DNA from: an uncultured Phycisphaeraceae bacterium
GTDB taxonomy: Bacteria; Planctomycetota; Phycisphaerae; Phycisphaerales; UBA1924
NCBI GenBank assembly: GCA_937899905.1
Contig: CALCCF010000002.1
Location: 1 to 40,075 of the forward strand
Length of the DNA stretch: 40,075 nt
Direction: 5' to 3'
The notes under the pieces were generated by a model that was not told the DNA's origin, searched no databases, and saw only the letters and a list, made by a program, of their open reading frames with translations. Position numbers and translations under genes: made by a program. Shown piece by piece: positions 13,724 through 22,758 of the stretch (the first letter of the stretch is position 1; each line of letters starts with the position of its first letter).

Positions 13724-16540
13724 TTACGCCGACTTGGCGTGGTCCTTGGGCACGGGCCGCTCGTGCGTGCTCACTGCCTCGGCGGGGATCTCGTCGAGGA
13801 TGAGCTGCTCGATCTTGGGCGCGTTCTCGAGGGGCTTGCCCTTCGCGTCGGTCAGCGGCGTGCCGTCGAGGCGGGTGATGACCGGCGTTGGGTTGGCCTT
13901 CTCGTGGGCTTCGAGCTGCTTCTCGAGGGCGGCCTTCTTCTTGTCCTCGATCTCGGCCCACTTGCCGCGGCCGCGACACTTGGGGAAGCGCGAGCAGCCG
14001 AGCCACGGGCCGCGCAGGCCGTTGCGCAGGTTCAGCGGAGATTCGCAGATCGGGCACGGCAGGTCGGTCTGTAGCGGCGGCACGCTGGGCGCGACGACGA
14101 AGCCCTTCTTGTCCATGTTGAGGATGAGGCCGTCTTCGGGGCGTTCGCCCTCGGCCAGGTCGGTCGCGATGAACGGGCCGAAGCGACCGGTGCGGAACAC
14201 CATGGGTCGGCCGGTCTTGGGGCAGCGCACGTCGACGTACTCGACAGGGCGCGGTCGGCCCTGGCTATCGACCGGGCACGCGTAGTTGCAGTCGGGGTAG
14301 TTGCTGCAACTGAGGAAGCGGCCGTTCTTGCCGAAGCGGTAGACGAGCTCGGCGCCGTCGCGCGGGCAGAGGTAATCGCTGGGCTGCACCTCGGCCTTGG
14401 CGTGCTGGAGGTTCTCCATCGCGTGCTCGAGGCTGTCGCGGAACGGGCCGTAGAAGCGCTCGAGCATATCGATCCAGTCGAGGTGCTCTTCCTCGATCTT
14501 GTCGAGCTCGGCTTCCATCTCGCGCGTGTAGCCCAGGTCCATGATGCGCGGGAAGGCTTCGATGAGCTTGTCGGTGACGACCTCGCCCAGATCGCTGGCG
14601 TAGAAGCGGCGCTCGCGCTGCTCGACGTACTTGCGATCCTGGATGGTCTGCACGATGCTGGCGTAGGTGCTGGGTCGGCCGATGCCCTCGCTCTCGAGGG
14701 TCTTGATGAGGCTCGCCTCGGTGTATCGCGCGGGCGGGTTGGTGAAGCGCTGGCGTGGGTCGATCGCGAAGGCGTGCAGGCCGTCCTGCTCCTTGACGGC
14801 GGGCAGCGTGGCCTCATCGCTGGCGGTGGGTACGCCGGCGACCTTGTAGAAGCCGTCGAACACGAGCACCCGGCCGCTGGCCTTGAAGGTCAGCGTGTCG
14901 GTGTTGCCCCCGTCTATAAGGACGGTCGTCGCGTCCCATTGGGCCGATGCCATCTGGCAGGCGACGAAACGCTGCCAGATGATCTCGTAGAGCTTGGCCT
15001 GGTCGGGCTTGAGGCTCTTGCGCACACGGTCGGGCGTGTAGGCGACGTTCGTGGGGCGAATGGCCTCGTGTGCTTCCTGCGCGCTCTTGTTGGAGCTGCC
15101 GAAGAAGTTGGGCTTCTCGGGGAGGTACTTGTCGCCGTAGGTCTGGGCGATGTGGGTGCGCGCCATGTTGAGCGCTTCGCCGGCGATGTGCGTCGAGTCG
15201 GTACGCATGTAGGTGATGAGGCCCACGGGGCCCTCACCTGGGATGTTGACGCCCTCGTAGAGGCCCTGGGCGGCGCTCATCGTGCGGCGGGCGCCGAAGC
15301 CGAGGCGCGTGCTGGCGGCCTGCTGCAAGGTGGAGGTGATGAAGGGCGGTGGCGGGCGGCTGCTGGTGCGTTTGGTCTCGATGGAGCGCACGTTCCAGGG
15401 CAGCGACGGGTCGGGCGTGCCCGAGATGCTGCGCTGGAAGCGTGCCGGGCCGCGGGCGTCGGCGATCTCTTCGACCGCCGACTGGATGTTGCTCAGGCCC
15501 GCGGACTTGAGCACCGCTTCGACCTTCGAAGACAGGTCCTCGGGTTCGACCGCTTCCTCTTCACTGAAGCCCGGCTGGCTGATGTCGAACTTGGAGCCGT
15601 TGATCTCGACGAGTTCGGCGCGGAAGCCGTCGTTCTTGGCGAGCCAGGCGTTCTGCGACTTGAGCGAGGGTGGGTTGCCCTTGTCGTCACGCTCGGCCAG
15701 CAATTCGGTCCATTGCGGCGCGAGCTTAGCGGCGGCGGCTTGCTCGCCCGTGAAGCACGCGGAGATGCTCCACTGCTCATCGGGAACGAACGCGCGGATC
15801 TCACGCTCGCGCTCGACGACCAATCGAACGGCGACGCTCTGGACGCGTCCGGCGCTCAGGCCTCGCGTGACCTTCTTCCACAACAGCGGCGAGACCTGGT
15901 ACCCGACGATGCGGTCGAGGATGCGCCGCGCCTGCTGGGCGTTGACCTTGTCGACATCGATCGGGTGTGGGTTCTGGAAGGCGCGGTCGATCTCGTTCTT
16001 GGTGATGGCCGCGAACACCACACGCTTGGCGTCGTCGGCCTCGATGCCCATCTCTTGCGCGAGGTGCCAGGCGATGGCCTCGCCCTCGCGATCGAGATCG
16101 GTCGCGAACCAGACCTGGCCGCCGTCGCCGGTCGCGTCCTTGGCGGCGCGCTTGAGCTCGCGCATGACGGTTTCTTTGCCGCTGAGGATGCGGTAGGTCG
16201 GGGTGAAGCGTTTCTCGACGGCGACGCCGGGGACGGGGCTCTTGTCGCCCTTGTCGGCCTTCTCGGGCAGGTCGCGGACGTGGCCGACGCTGGCGAGCAC
16301 CACGTAGCCGTCGCCGAGGTACTTATTAATAGTCTTGGCCTTGGAGGGGCTCTCCACGATGACCAGGTCGCGGCCCTTGGCGTCGCCCGACTTGTAGCCC
16401 GTGCCGCGGCTCGTCCGGCTGGCGCGCGGACCACCGCCACTCCGCGCGGCGCCTGACCGGCTGGCGGTCTTCTTGCCCACCTTCTTGGTGGTCTTCTTCC
16501 CGACCTTCTTGGTCGTCTTCTTGGTGGTCTTCTTGGCCAT
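13724..16540 (-). CDS. topA: DNA topoisomerase I (type IA) with lysine-rich N-terminal tail
   Basis: Relaxes negative supercoils through a transient 5'-phosphotyrosine link; 938 aa. The Toprim domain has E63 (VIVESPSKAK) and D148/D150/E152 (ATDLDREGE). The active-site tyrosine is Y444 in ITYMRTDST. Two C-terminal zinc fingers are seen, at 725-755 (CPRD…CSNYPDC) and 829-847 (CPIC…CSRFPKC), with a further CPKTG motif between them. The first 28 residues are almost only Lys, Thr, Gly and Val in TTKK/VGKK repeats, resembling histone H1-like bacterial tails. ATG 16540 starts that tail; the frame continues seven codons upstream without reason. It is convergent with uvrC, with a 15-bp gap. Confidence 0.95.
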   Translation of the reverse strand: MAKKTTKKTTKKVGKKTTKKVGKKTASRSGAARSGGGPRASRTSRGTGYKSGDAKGRDLVIVESPSKAKTINKYLGDGYVVLASVGHVRDLPEKADKGDKSPVPGVAVEKRFTPTYRILSGKETVMRELKRAAKDATGDGGQVWFATDLDREGEAIAWHLAQEMGIEADDAKRVVFAAITKNEIDRAFQNPHPIDVDKVNAQQARRILDRIVGYQVSPLLWKKVTRGLSAGRVQSVAVRLVVEREREIRAFVPDEQWSISACFTGEQAAAAKLAPQWTELLAERDDKGNPPSLKSQNAWLAKNDGFRAELVEINGSKFDISQPGFSEEEAVEPEDLSSKVEAVLKSAGLSNIQSAVEEIADARGPARFQRSISGTPDPSLPWNVRSIETKRTSSRPPPPFITSTLQQAASTRLGFGARRTMSAAQGLYEGVNIPGEGPVGLITYMRTDSTHIAGEALNMARTHIAQTYGDKYLPEKPNFFGSSNKSAQEAHEAIRPTNVAYTPDRVRKSLKPDQAKLYEIIWQRFVACQMASAQWDATTVLIDGGNTDTLTFKASGRVLVFDGFYKVAGVPTASDEATLPAVKEQDGLHAFAIDPRQRFTNPPARYTEASLIKTLESEGIGRPSTYASIVQTIQDRKYVEQRERRFYASDLGEVVTDKLIEAFPRIMDLGYTREMEAELDKIEEEHLDWIDMLERFYGPFRDSLEHAMENLQHAKAEVQPSDYLCPRDGAELVYRFGKNGRFLSCSNYPDCNYACPVDSQGRPRPVEYVDVRCPKTGRPMVFRTGRFGPFIATDLAEGERPEDGLILNMDKKGFVVAPSVPPLQTDLPCPICESPLNLRNGLRGPWLGCSRFPKCRGRGKWAEIEDKKKAALEKQLEAHEKANPTPVITRLDGTPLTDAKGKPLENAPKIEQLILDEIPAEAVSTHERPVPKDHAKSA
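16457..16537 (-). repeat. Short tandem repeats encoding the Lys/Thr tail of topoisomerase I
   Basis: Imperfect direct repeats of the form AAGAAGACCAC and AAGGTGGGCAAG (minus strand) encode KKTT and KVGKK units at the start of topA. Such repeats can slip, so tail length probably varies between strains. Confidence 0.7.
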
Positions 16541-16685
16541 GTGGCGCGTGCGGGCTCCCAAAGGACCATCGGTCGGCGGACGGAAACGACAGGAAAGCGG
16601 GTCGGCGAGGCGATGTCAAGCGCCGGCCGGGTGGGCCACTCCCGAGCCACCTTCCATCGGCTGTCAATCGGGTCCACGGCCTGCG

Positions 16686-16721
16686 GTATTCACACATCAC
16701 GTCATCCAGAGATGTGGATAG
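16686..16721. other. Inverted pair of DnaA-box-like 9-mers upstream of topA
   Basis: GTATTCACA (16686-16694, plus) and CTATCCACA (16713-16721, read on minus) each differ from the DnaA consensus TTATNCACA at the first base only and face each other 18 bp apart. They lie in the miaA-topA gap, about 150-180 bp before the topA start. Two near matches are weak evidence; regulation by DnaA is speculative. Confidence 0.25.
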
Positions 16722-16739
16722 TGTGTTGCATCATGGCGA

Positions 16740-17726
16740 CTAACTTGCCATAAAACAAGTGTCGACAATGATTTGCATCGATTCCTGAATGTCATCTCGA
16801 TCGGGATAGACGACAAGCCGGTGGGGCCGATCGGCGGGTCCGGACGCCAGCCTGCGGAGCCACGTGCGTTGGTTCTTGGCGAATCGGCGGGTCTCGATCT
16901 TCACGCGTTCGATCGCGTCATCAAGGGAAAGCCCTGATGTTTCGGGCGGCCGAATGTGCTCCAGGATCTGCTTCGTGCCCAGGGCTTGGGCGGCTTGGAC
17001 ACCCAGGTTCCCCGACTCCAGCAGCCGCCGGGTTTCCTCGACCAAGCCGGCCTCGACCATGGATCGCACGCGGGCGTTGATGCGGCGGTTGATGGCCTCG
17101 GTCTCCCATTGGAGTGTCACGAGCAAGAGGCGATCGGCCAGCGGGTTCGTGTCGCGGTCCCACTGGCTCTGGTGGTCGCTGATCGGCGTGCCGGTGAGGC
17201 GGTAGACCTCGATGGCGCGGATGGTCCGGCGTTGGTCGGCGGGATGGATGCGCTCGGCGGCCTTGGGATCGATGCGCTCGAGCTCGGTGCGCAGCTCGGC
17301 GGGCGGTACTGCGCGGAGTTGTTCGCGGAGCGTTTCGTCGGCGGGCGGGCCCTCGAAAAGGCCGTCGATGAGCGCCTTGATGTAGAGGTGTGTGCCGCCG
17401 GCGATGATGGGCCAGCCGCCGCGGGCTTCGATGTCGTCGATTGCGTTCGTGGCGAGCTCGAGCCATTGCGCGACGGTGAATGGCTCGCTCGGCTCGACGA
17501 TGTCGATCGCGTGGTGCGGCACGCCCTGGCGTTCGGCCATAGAGGGCTTACCGCTGGCGATGTCAAGGCCGCGGTAGATCTGGAAGGCGTCCGCGGAGAT
17601 GACCTCGGACTTGCCCTGAGGCACAAGGCCGCGCTCCTCGGCGAGCTTGGCGCATGCGATGGCCAGCTCGGTCTTGCCACCGGCGGTTGGGCCGGCGATG
17701 ACGGGGATGAAGGGCTTGGCTGGCAC
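16740..17726 (-). CDS. miaA: tRNA dimethylallyltransferase
   Basis: Transfers a dimethylallyl group to N6 of A37 in tRNAs that read UNN codons; 328 aa, normal for the family. The P-loop is GPTAGGKT (12-19). The tRNA-binding signature is ADAFQIYRGLDIASGKPS from residue 45, with Ala47 where many family members have Ser. GGTHLYIKAL near 109 is the next conserved block, and RRTIRAIEVYRLTG near 165 follows. The start is GTG at 17726. It lies 199 bp upstream of topA on the same strand and is divergent from the zinc-ribbon gene at 17807. Usual partner genes (mutL, hfq) are not adjacent. Confidence 0.93.
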   Translation of the reverse strand: MPAKPFIPVIAGPTAGGKTELAIACAKLAEERGLVPQGKSEVISADAFQIYRGLDIASGKPSMAERQGVPHHAIDIVEPSEPFTVAQWLELATNAIDDIEARGGWPIIAGGTHLYIKALIDGLFEGPPADETLREQLRAVPPAELRTELERIDPKAAERIHPADQRRTIRAIEVYRLTGTPISDHQSQWDRDTNPLADRLLLVTLQWETEAINRRINARVRSMVEAGLVEETRRLLESGNLGVQAAQALGTKQILEHIRPPETSGLSLDDAIERVKIETRRFAKNQRTWLRRLASGPADRPHRLVVYPDRDDIQESMQIIVDTCFMAS

Positions 17727-17806
17727 GCAGAAAGATAGAGGATGCGTACCATGGAGGCACGAAGTGCACTGAGTTGGGAACAGGAAGGGGAGGGCTATCG
17801 TCCACG

Positions 17807-18490
17807 ATGGCCAAGGCGCGGTATCGCATCCTGACCTGGCGGATGGTGGTGGCGGCGTTGCTGGTGGGGGTGGTGCTGGCGGTCGTGAGCGTGCCGGTGG
17901 CGGCGGTGATCGTCGACCTTCACGCGCGGTCGGGCCCCAAGCGGACGCTTGCCCTCCATCGCGTTCAGGACGGCCACTTCATCGTCATCCTTTGCGACGT
18001 GGGGCCCACGGGCACGATCTGGGATACCTCCGCGGAACCGGAACCAGCGCTCAGCCTTCGCCGGGCTGCCGAACTGATTTCGACGAAAGCCAGCAAGGAT
18101 GATCCTCGACCGCAGATCATCCGCCTTGAGCCCGATGATACCTGGACGGACGCGACCCTCTACCGCGTGGGTTGGCCGCTGGAGTCGGCGTACTGCGTGA
18201 GTCTTAGGAGCCAAGGTACCAACGTCGTGTCCGATAGGGGCTTCGTGATCGTGCAGGCCTTCGGCAGACGTTGGGTGATCCCTCGACTTCCACTCTGGCC
18301 CGGCCTGCTGGCCAACATCCTCTTCTACACCACGCTCGCACTGACGCCGGTAGTGCTGCTGCGTTGGCGGCGCACGCGGCGGCGGATCAAGCACGGACTA
18401 TGTGTGGCGTGCGGGTACGAGTTGGGAAGAGACGTGGAAGTCTGTCCCGAGTGTGGGCTGGCAGAACCCATAGCATTCAGGATTCTCTAG
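17807..18490 (+). CDS. Membrane-anchored protein with C-terminal zinc ribbon
   Basis: 227-aa protein. An N-terminal transmembrane helix (VVAALLVGVVLAVVSVPVAA, about 17-36) is followed by an extracytoplasmic domain of some 130 residues that I do not recognise. A second TM segment (LLANILFYTTLALTPVVLL) comes next. A basic stretch then leads into the four-cysteine ribbon LCVACGYEL…VCPECGL near the end. ATG 17807 was chosen over 17774 because it starts directly before the first TM segment. The ribbon would be cytoplasmic if the first helix is a signal anchor. The gene shares the ribbon with five others in this window. Its stop overlaps the trpS stop by 4 bp. Confidence 0.7.
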   Translation: MAKARYRILTWRMVVAALLVGVVLAVVSVPVAAVIVDLHARSGPKRTLALHRVQDGHFIVILCDVGPTGTIWDTSAEPEPALSLRRAAELISTKASKDDPRPQIIRLEPDDTWTDATLYRVGWPLESAYCVSLRSQGTNVVSDRGFVIVQAFGRRWVIPRLPLWPGLLANILFYTTLALTPVVLLRWRRTRRRIKHGLCVACGYELGRDVEVCPECGLAEPIAFRIL

Positions 18491-19560
18491 CGCGGGAACG
18501 AGAGTTCGCGCTGGATCAGGTCGAGCTTCATCGCGGCCTTCGCTCGGGCAAGCGTCTCCTCCGCAACGGCGTTCGCCTTGTTCGCGTGGTCGCGGAGGAT
18601 GTCGAGGACGATGGCGTCGCCCTTGTCGCCGTCGAGCTCGGCGCGCTTGGCACGGACGGGCTCGAGCAGCTGGTCGATGGCCTCGGCCACCTCGACCTTG
18701 ATGTGGCCGTCGCCGATGTTGTCGCCGGCGGCGTACTTGGTTTCCAGTTCCTTGACGCGTGCCTCGTCGCGGATGAAGGCGCGGACGTAGTCGAACAGCG
18801 CGTTGTCGATGTCGCCCGGCTCGTCGAGTGATTGGCGGCCGGTGTAGAGCTGGCCCATCTTCTTCTTGATCTGCTTGAAGGTGTCGGTGAGGAAGATGGC
18901 GTTGTTGAGGCTCTTACTCATCTTCTGTTTGCCGTCGGTGCCGACGAGGCGCCCGACGCGGCCGACCTTGGCCTCGGGGATGGGGAACACGCCCCCGAGG
19001 GATTCGTGCTCGTGGTCCTCGGCGTGCGGGTCGACGCCGCAGTAGACCTGGTTGAAGCGGCGCGCGGCCTCGCGGCACATCTCGATGTGGGCGACCTGGT
19101 CCTCGCCCACAGGCACGAGCTGCGGGCGGAATGACAGGATGTCCGCGCACTGGCCGACGGCGTACATCGGGAAGCCGAAGCTGTAGGTATCGCCGAGGTC
19201 CTTGTCCTTGATCTCGGTCTTGAGCGTTGGGTTCTTCATCACGCGGTTGAAGGGCAGGAGCATCGCGAAGAACCACGTGAGCTCGGCGATGGCGGGGACT
19301 TCCGTCTGCAGGACGAACACGCTGCGCTCTGGGTCCATGCCGACGGCGAGCCAGTCCTTGACGATGTCCATCGTGCTCTGGCGGATGCCCTCGGGCTTGT
19401 CGGCCCGGGTGGTGTAGGCGTGCATGTTGGCGATGAGGAAGTAGCAGTCGTACTCGTCCTGGAGCGCGACGCGGCTCTCGAGGCTGCCCACGAGGTGGCC
19501 CAGGTGGAGCTGGCCGGTGGGGGTGTCGCCGGTGAGGATTCGGGGCTTGGAGGTCGTCAT
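18487..19560 (-). CDS. trpS: Tryptophanyl-tRNA synthetase
   Basis: Charges tRNA-Trp with tryptophan; class I synthetase of 357 aa, in the normal range (330-360). The HIGH-type motif is TGQLHLGH (15-22) and the KMSKS loop is KMSKS at 213-217. FGFPMYAVGQCADIL (128-142) and PVGEDQVAHIE (150-160) are typical substrate-pocket segments. The ATG at 19560 precedes the catalytic N-terminus directly; the open frame up to 19701 is low-complexity. No leader peptide or T-box is visible upstream. It appears monocistronic, between the convergent zinc-ribbon gene and the upstream lipoprotein gene. Confidence 0.95.
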   Translation of the reverse strand: MTTSKPRILTGDTPTGQLHLGHLVGSLESRVALQDEYDCYFLIANMHAYTTRADKPEGIRQSTMDIVKDWLAVGMDPERSVFVLQTEVPAIAELTWFFAMLLPFNRVMKNPTLKTEIKDKDLGDTYSFGFPMYAVGQCADILSFRPQLVPVGEDQVAHIEMCREAARRFNQVYCGVDPHAEDHEHESLGGVFPIPEAKVGRVGRLVGTDGKQKMSKSLNNAIFLTDTFKQIKKKMGQLYTGRQSLDEPGDIDNALFDYVRAFIRDEARVKELETKYAAGDNIGDGHIKVEVAEAIDQLLEPVRAKRAELDGDKGDAIVLDILRDHANKANAVAEETLARAKAAMKLDLIQRELSFPR

Positions 19561-19634
19561 GGGGTGACAGGGTAGAGCCGCGGATGCGGTGGCGCATCGG
19601 CTTGCCGGACGGTAAACCCGAAGCCCTCGCCTCG

Positions 19635-20201
19635 TCAGCGTCGCCGGAGGCTGTAGCGGTTTCGCCAGTACCGCTCGCCGCCGTCGCCGGGCTGGATCCA
19701 CTTGGTGAGCGTGACGGTCTCGCCGGCGTCGCCGAACGCGTGCAGCAACTCGACCCGCACCGTGGCGGCCTTGCCCGCATCTTCGCCCGAGCCCTCGCTG
19801 GTGATCTCGTGCGCGGCGGGGTCGCCCGTAAGCGTGAAGTCCACGATCGGGAGCCCGGCGTCGCCGATGACGAGCGAGCCGTCGGCGATCGCGATCGGTC
19901 CCTCGCTCGGCACGGTCGAGCCGTCCGGCTCGGTGTACACGTACGAGCCCATCACCGACTCGGGCCCATCGGAGACGAACGACACGGTCATCGGCAGCGT
20001 GACCGTGCTCGTGTTGTCCTGGTAGTCGAGGTACTCGAGCTCACCAACCCAGTTGCCTTCGAGAAACGCGATGGTGGGGGGCGCTGGCGCCGGTGTGACC
20101 GATGCGCACCCGGAGAGAGCGGCGGCCGCGGCGAGCGCCATCGCGGTGCCCAACACAAGAGTCGACGGTCGAAGAAGTTCAGTGTTCGGTGAATCGAGCA
20201 T
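19635..20201 (-). CDS. Predicted lipoprotein of unknown function
   Basis: 188-aa exported protein. A hydrophobic signal (LVLGTAMALAAAAALS) ends in a lipobox LSGC with Cys32. After an Ala/Pro linker the mature part is rich in beta-prone segments, such as FLEGNWVGELEYLDYQD and VMGSYVYTEPDG. It looks like a small lipocalin-like or beta-sandwich fold, but I cannot assign a family. AAGGGG lies about 9 bases before the ATG. The C-terminus is Arg-rich (YWRNRYSLRRR). It is divergent from the dockerin gene at 20352, with 150 bp between, and sits 74 bp upstream of trpS. Confidence 0.75.
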   Translation of the reverse strand: MLDSPNTELLRPSTLVLGTAMALAAAAALSGCASVTPAPAPPTIAFLEGNWVGELEYLDYQDNTSTVTLPMTVSFVSDGPESVMGSYVYTEPDGSTVPSEGPIAIADGSLVIGDAGLPIVDFTLTGDPAAHEITSEGSGEDAGKAATVRVELLHAFGDAGETVTLTKWIQPGDGGERYWRNRYSLRRR

Positions 20202-20351
20202 TGGATGAGCCCCTTGTGATGGGTGTTTGGCACGCCCCCTCCGGAGTTATTGCTCGTTGGTGAAGCCCACACGCTTCTTTCATACGTCTTTTGCCAGAAC
20301 CAAGGGGTTCGTCTGACCGCGTTCTGATATCATGCCATACGGAGGTGAGCC

Positions 20352-21230
20352 ATGCGGACGCATGCGAGCGCGGCAGTTCTTTTGGGCGTTCTGATCGGGA
20401 CACCAGCGATCGCCCAGGATCGGGCGATCGAACGGGAGGTCTCCGCCGAAGCGCTGTCGCTGGTATTCGACGATCCGGTGCGTGATCGCGATTCCGAGTC
20501 GTCCGTCGAGACGGGCGGCTTTGCCGAGTCAGTCTCTGCCCAGGCTGCGATCCCGCCTTTTGCATCGAACCGGTCTCGCGCCGAACAGGACAGCATCTTC
20601 GAGCCGAGCGTGGGAGGCGATGTAATCGAGGCCTCTGGCTCGGCGGTGGCGCAGCTGTTTATACAGGGGCTCGGCGATGCTTCATCGACGAGTGTGTACC
20701 GCCTCGAGTTTGTTGCCACCGGGCCCGCGATGCTCCTGATCGAGGACTTCGAGTTGCTGGTCGATCGGTCCTTCGACGGCGAGGTCTCGCGCGACCGCCC
20801 GGGTGACGCGTCGGCATCGATCCGGCTGGTGAACACCGACACGTTTGAGGTCGAGTTCGAGATCGAGGCTGAGCTGGATGACATCGGCACGCGGCTCCTG
20901 CTGCGGCCCGTCTCGCCGATCGAGATCGATCTCGATCCCGGCGCGTACGAGCTGCGGGTCATGGCCGAGGCGAGCGATCAGACTGACGGGTTCGAAGAGG
21001 TCCAAGACAGCCTCGCGGCGGCGAGCTACTTCTTCGAGGCCATGCTCTTCGAAGCTGGTGCTTGCGTAGCCGACCTGGATGGCGACGGTGCGCTCACGGT
21101 GTTCGACTTTCTGGAGTTCCAGAACCTGTTCGATGCCGGCGATCCTCTGGCCGACTTCGATGGTGATGGCGCTCTGACGTTATTCGACTTCTTGGCATTC
21201 CAGAACGCGTTCGACGCCGGCTGCCCGTAG
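20352..21230 (+). CDS. Secreted protein with C-terminal GC-type dockerin tag
   Basis: 292 aa. A signal peptide ends near AIAQD (about residue 22). A mid-region of beta-rich sequence (about 95-235) is unassigned. The last 55 residues hold two EF-hand-like repeats, DLDGDGALTVFDFLEFQNLF and DFDGDGALTLFDFLAFQN, and end DAGCP. This is the paired calcium-loop tag known as the GC-type dockerin in planctomycetes; its partner is not established here. CGGAGG lies about 7 bases before the ATG. It is the only plus-strand member of the six tagged proteins and is convergent with the sigma/anti-sigma operon, 6 bp from the anti-sigma stop. A small hairpin (GAACC-AAGG-GGTTC, 20297-20310) lies in its leader. 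Confidence 0.85.
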   Translation: MRTHASAAVLLGVLIGTPAIAQDRAIEREVSAEALSLVFDDPVRDRDSESSVETGGFAESVSAQAAIPPFASNRSRAEQDSIFEPSVGGDVIEASGSAVAQLFIQGLGDASSTSVYRLEFVATGPAMLLIEDFELLVDRSFDGEVSRDRPGDASASIRLVNTDTFEVEFEIEAELDDIGTRLLLRPVSPIEIDLDPGAYELRVMAEASDQTDGFEEVQDSLAAASYFFEAMLFEAGACVADLDGDGALTVFDFLEFQNLFDAGDPLADFDGDGALTLFDFLAFQNAFDAGCP

Positions 21231-21236
21231 ACCTCG

Positions 21237-21980
21237 TTAGCCCTCGACACCCAGCAGCGGCAGCACAATCGGCTCGGGCAGCGTCGAGATCTCGTCGACG
21301 ACGAGGCCGCCGATGGTGGTCGAGTGCTTGGTGTAGCCGAGGGTGTCCTTGGTGTCGAATCGCAGGGTGTCCTTCGCTCGGAACACGACGATGACGCGCT
21401 CGTCATTAGGGCCAAGGGCGAGCAGCACGCGGACGGGCTTGTCGCCGGAAATCGACTCGTCGCCGTAGCGACCCTGATAAGAGCGCCAGCCGACGAGGGT
21501 GATGTTCGCGGTGGCGGCCGCGTCGAAGTTGGCGGCGAGTGGCACGTCGAAGGTGTCGATGCCGTACTGGCGGAACTTGTCGTACGTGTCGCAGACCACG
21601 AAGGGCTGGAACGGTCCCTCGAGCACGCCACGTGCGTGGGCAAGCTGGACCGTGGGCGTCGGTGAGTGGAGGTAGACAAAGGAGAGCGCGCCGACGATCG
21701 CGATGAGCGCGGCGATGCCGATGATTCGCCGTGGCATAGAAACGCTTGGACGGATGGATCCGGCGATGGTGGTATCGCTCGGAGCACCGAAGTGCGCCCG
21801 AAGGGATTCATCGATACTCTCCATGCGTTCGAGCATCGCGGCGAGCTCGGGACGGTCGGCCATCTCCGCTTCGAAGGCGGCGCGTTCGTCGGGGTTGAGA
21901 TCGCCCTCGGCGTAACGGATGACACGATCGATGTCTTCGGGTGTGGGTTCGAGTGGTGTGTTGTACGGTTTCGTGGTCAT
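21237..21980 (-). CDS. Probable membrane anti-sigma factor
   Basis: 247 aa. The cytoplasmic N-terminal domain (1-65) has the look of a planctomycete anti-sigma domain: DIDRVIRYAEGDLNPDERA, then repeated acidic helices. It lacks the HxxxCxxC zinc motif of the ZAS family. One transmembrane helix spans about 86-104. The outer domain (about 105-247) has a heavy beta content and is unassigned. The ATG at 21980 overlaps the sigma-factor stop (ATGA), so the two are coupled, which is the main support for the role. The expected function is to hold the ECF sigma factor at the membrane until a signal outside the cytoplasm releases it. Confidence 0.75.
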   Translation of the reverse strand: MTTKPYNTPLEPTPEDIDRVIRYAEGDLNPDERAAFEAEMADRPELAAMLERMESIDESLRAHFGAPSDTTIAGSIRPSVSMPRRIIGIAALIAIVGALSFVYLHSPTPTVQLAHARGVLEGPFQPFVVCDTYDKFRQYGIDTFDVPLAANFDAAATANITLVGWRSYQGRYGDESISGDKPVRVLLALGPNDERVIVVFRAKDTLRFDTKDTLGYTKHSTTIGGLVVDEISTLPEPIVLPLLGVEG

Positions 21981-22600
21981 GGGGTGTTGCTCCCCTGGTT
22001 GAGTTTCTGCAGCATCGCGGCGCGGGCGCGGAAGACGTGGCTGCGGGCGGTGGCCACGGGCATGTCGATCGTGGCGGCAATTTCTTCGTATGAGAGCTCG
22101 CCCACCACGCGGAGTAGCAAGCACTCGCGTTGCGTGGTGGAAAGGGTGTCGAGGGCTTCGGTCATGTCCTTCGGCAGCTCTGACGCCAAGCTTGCGTACG
22201 CGTGGTTGTGTCGCCGGGGGATGAGGCGCAGTGTGCGCTCTCGCCGGGTGCGGGAGTGCTCGCTGCGTCGCATGTTGCGCGCGGCGTTGCGCGTGAACGC
22301 GGCCATCCACGCCCGAAAATCGGTGCCGGGGGTGAAGCGGTCGAGGGCGGCCAGGGCGGCGATTGCCGCCTGCTGGAGCGCGTCCTCGGCGTGCGTCCGG
22401 CCGACCTCGGCGGCGGCGATGAGCCGGAGCGTGGGCGCGGCTTCGTCGAAGAGGCGTGCGAATGCCTCGCGATCCAGCGATGGGGTCGCGGGTGTTGCCG
22501 GCGTCTCGCGTTGTTCCTGGAGAGGCTCGATCGCTCGGGTTCCTCCAGGCCTCCACAGCGGCGGTGAGGCCAGCGTCAGGCTATTGGTGGCGGTGCTCAT
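21977..22600 (-). CDS. ECF-type RNA polymerase sigma factor
   Basis: 207 aa. Region 2 is visible at FARLFDEAAPTLRLIAAAEV and AEDALQQAAIAALAALDRF, with the DNA-melting segment FRAWMAAFTRNAARNMRR. Region 4 is a clear HTH: LSTTQRECLLLRVVGELSYE followed by IAATIDMPVATARSHVFRAR. The start was set at ATG 22600, giving a 40-residue Thr/Pro-rich lead before region 2; the frame runs on to 22690. It is co-transcribed with the anti-sigma factor. The regulon is unknown. The surrounding genes for secreted proteins are candidate targets, but no shared promoter motif was established. Confidence 0.85.
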   Translation of the reverse strand: MSTATNSLTLASPPLWRPGGTRAIEPLQEQRETPATPATPSLDREAFARLFDEAAPTLRLIAAAEVGRTHAEDALQQAAIAALAALDRFTPGTDFRAWMAAFTRNAARNMRRSEHSRTRRERTLRLIPRRHNHAYASLASELPKDMTEALDTLSTTQRECLLLRVVGELSYEEIAATIDMPVATARSHVFRARAAMLQKLNQGSNTP

Positions 22601-22758
22601 GTGTCTAGCGGCGAGGTGTGCCGGTGTCTCCGCTGTTGCGTTCTGCCGCGAAAGACCGGGATTCTCGGGCCTCGAGCTTCCTGTTCTCACTGGTTTCCCG
22701 GGGATGGGTTAGGGAAGAGCGCGTTGGCACTCGCCCCGCAACGGAGCTTCAAACGAGA

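Noticed and set aside
13697-13733. GTCGGCG/CGCCGAC inverted repeat at the uvrC-topA junction as a bidirectional terminator
   Set aside because: The 23-base loop, the coding overlap on both sides and the lack of U-runs make it weak.
14402-16456. Long plus-strand open frame (684 codons) opposite topA
   Set aside because: It is a mirror of topA codon bias in GC-rich DNA; the minus frame has all topoisomerase motifs and this one has none.
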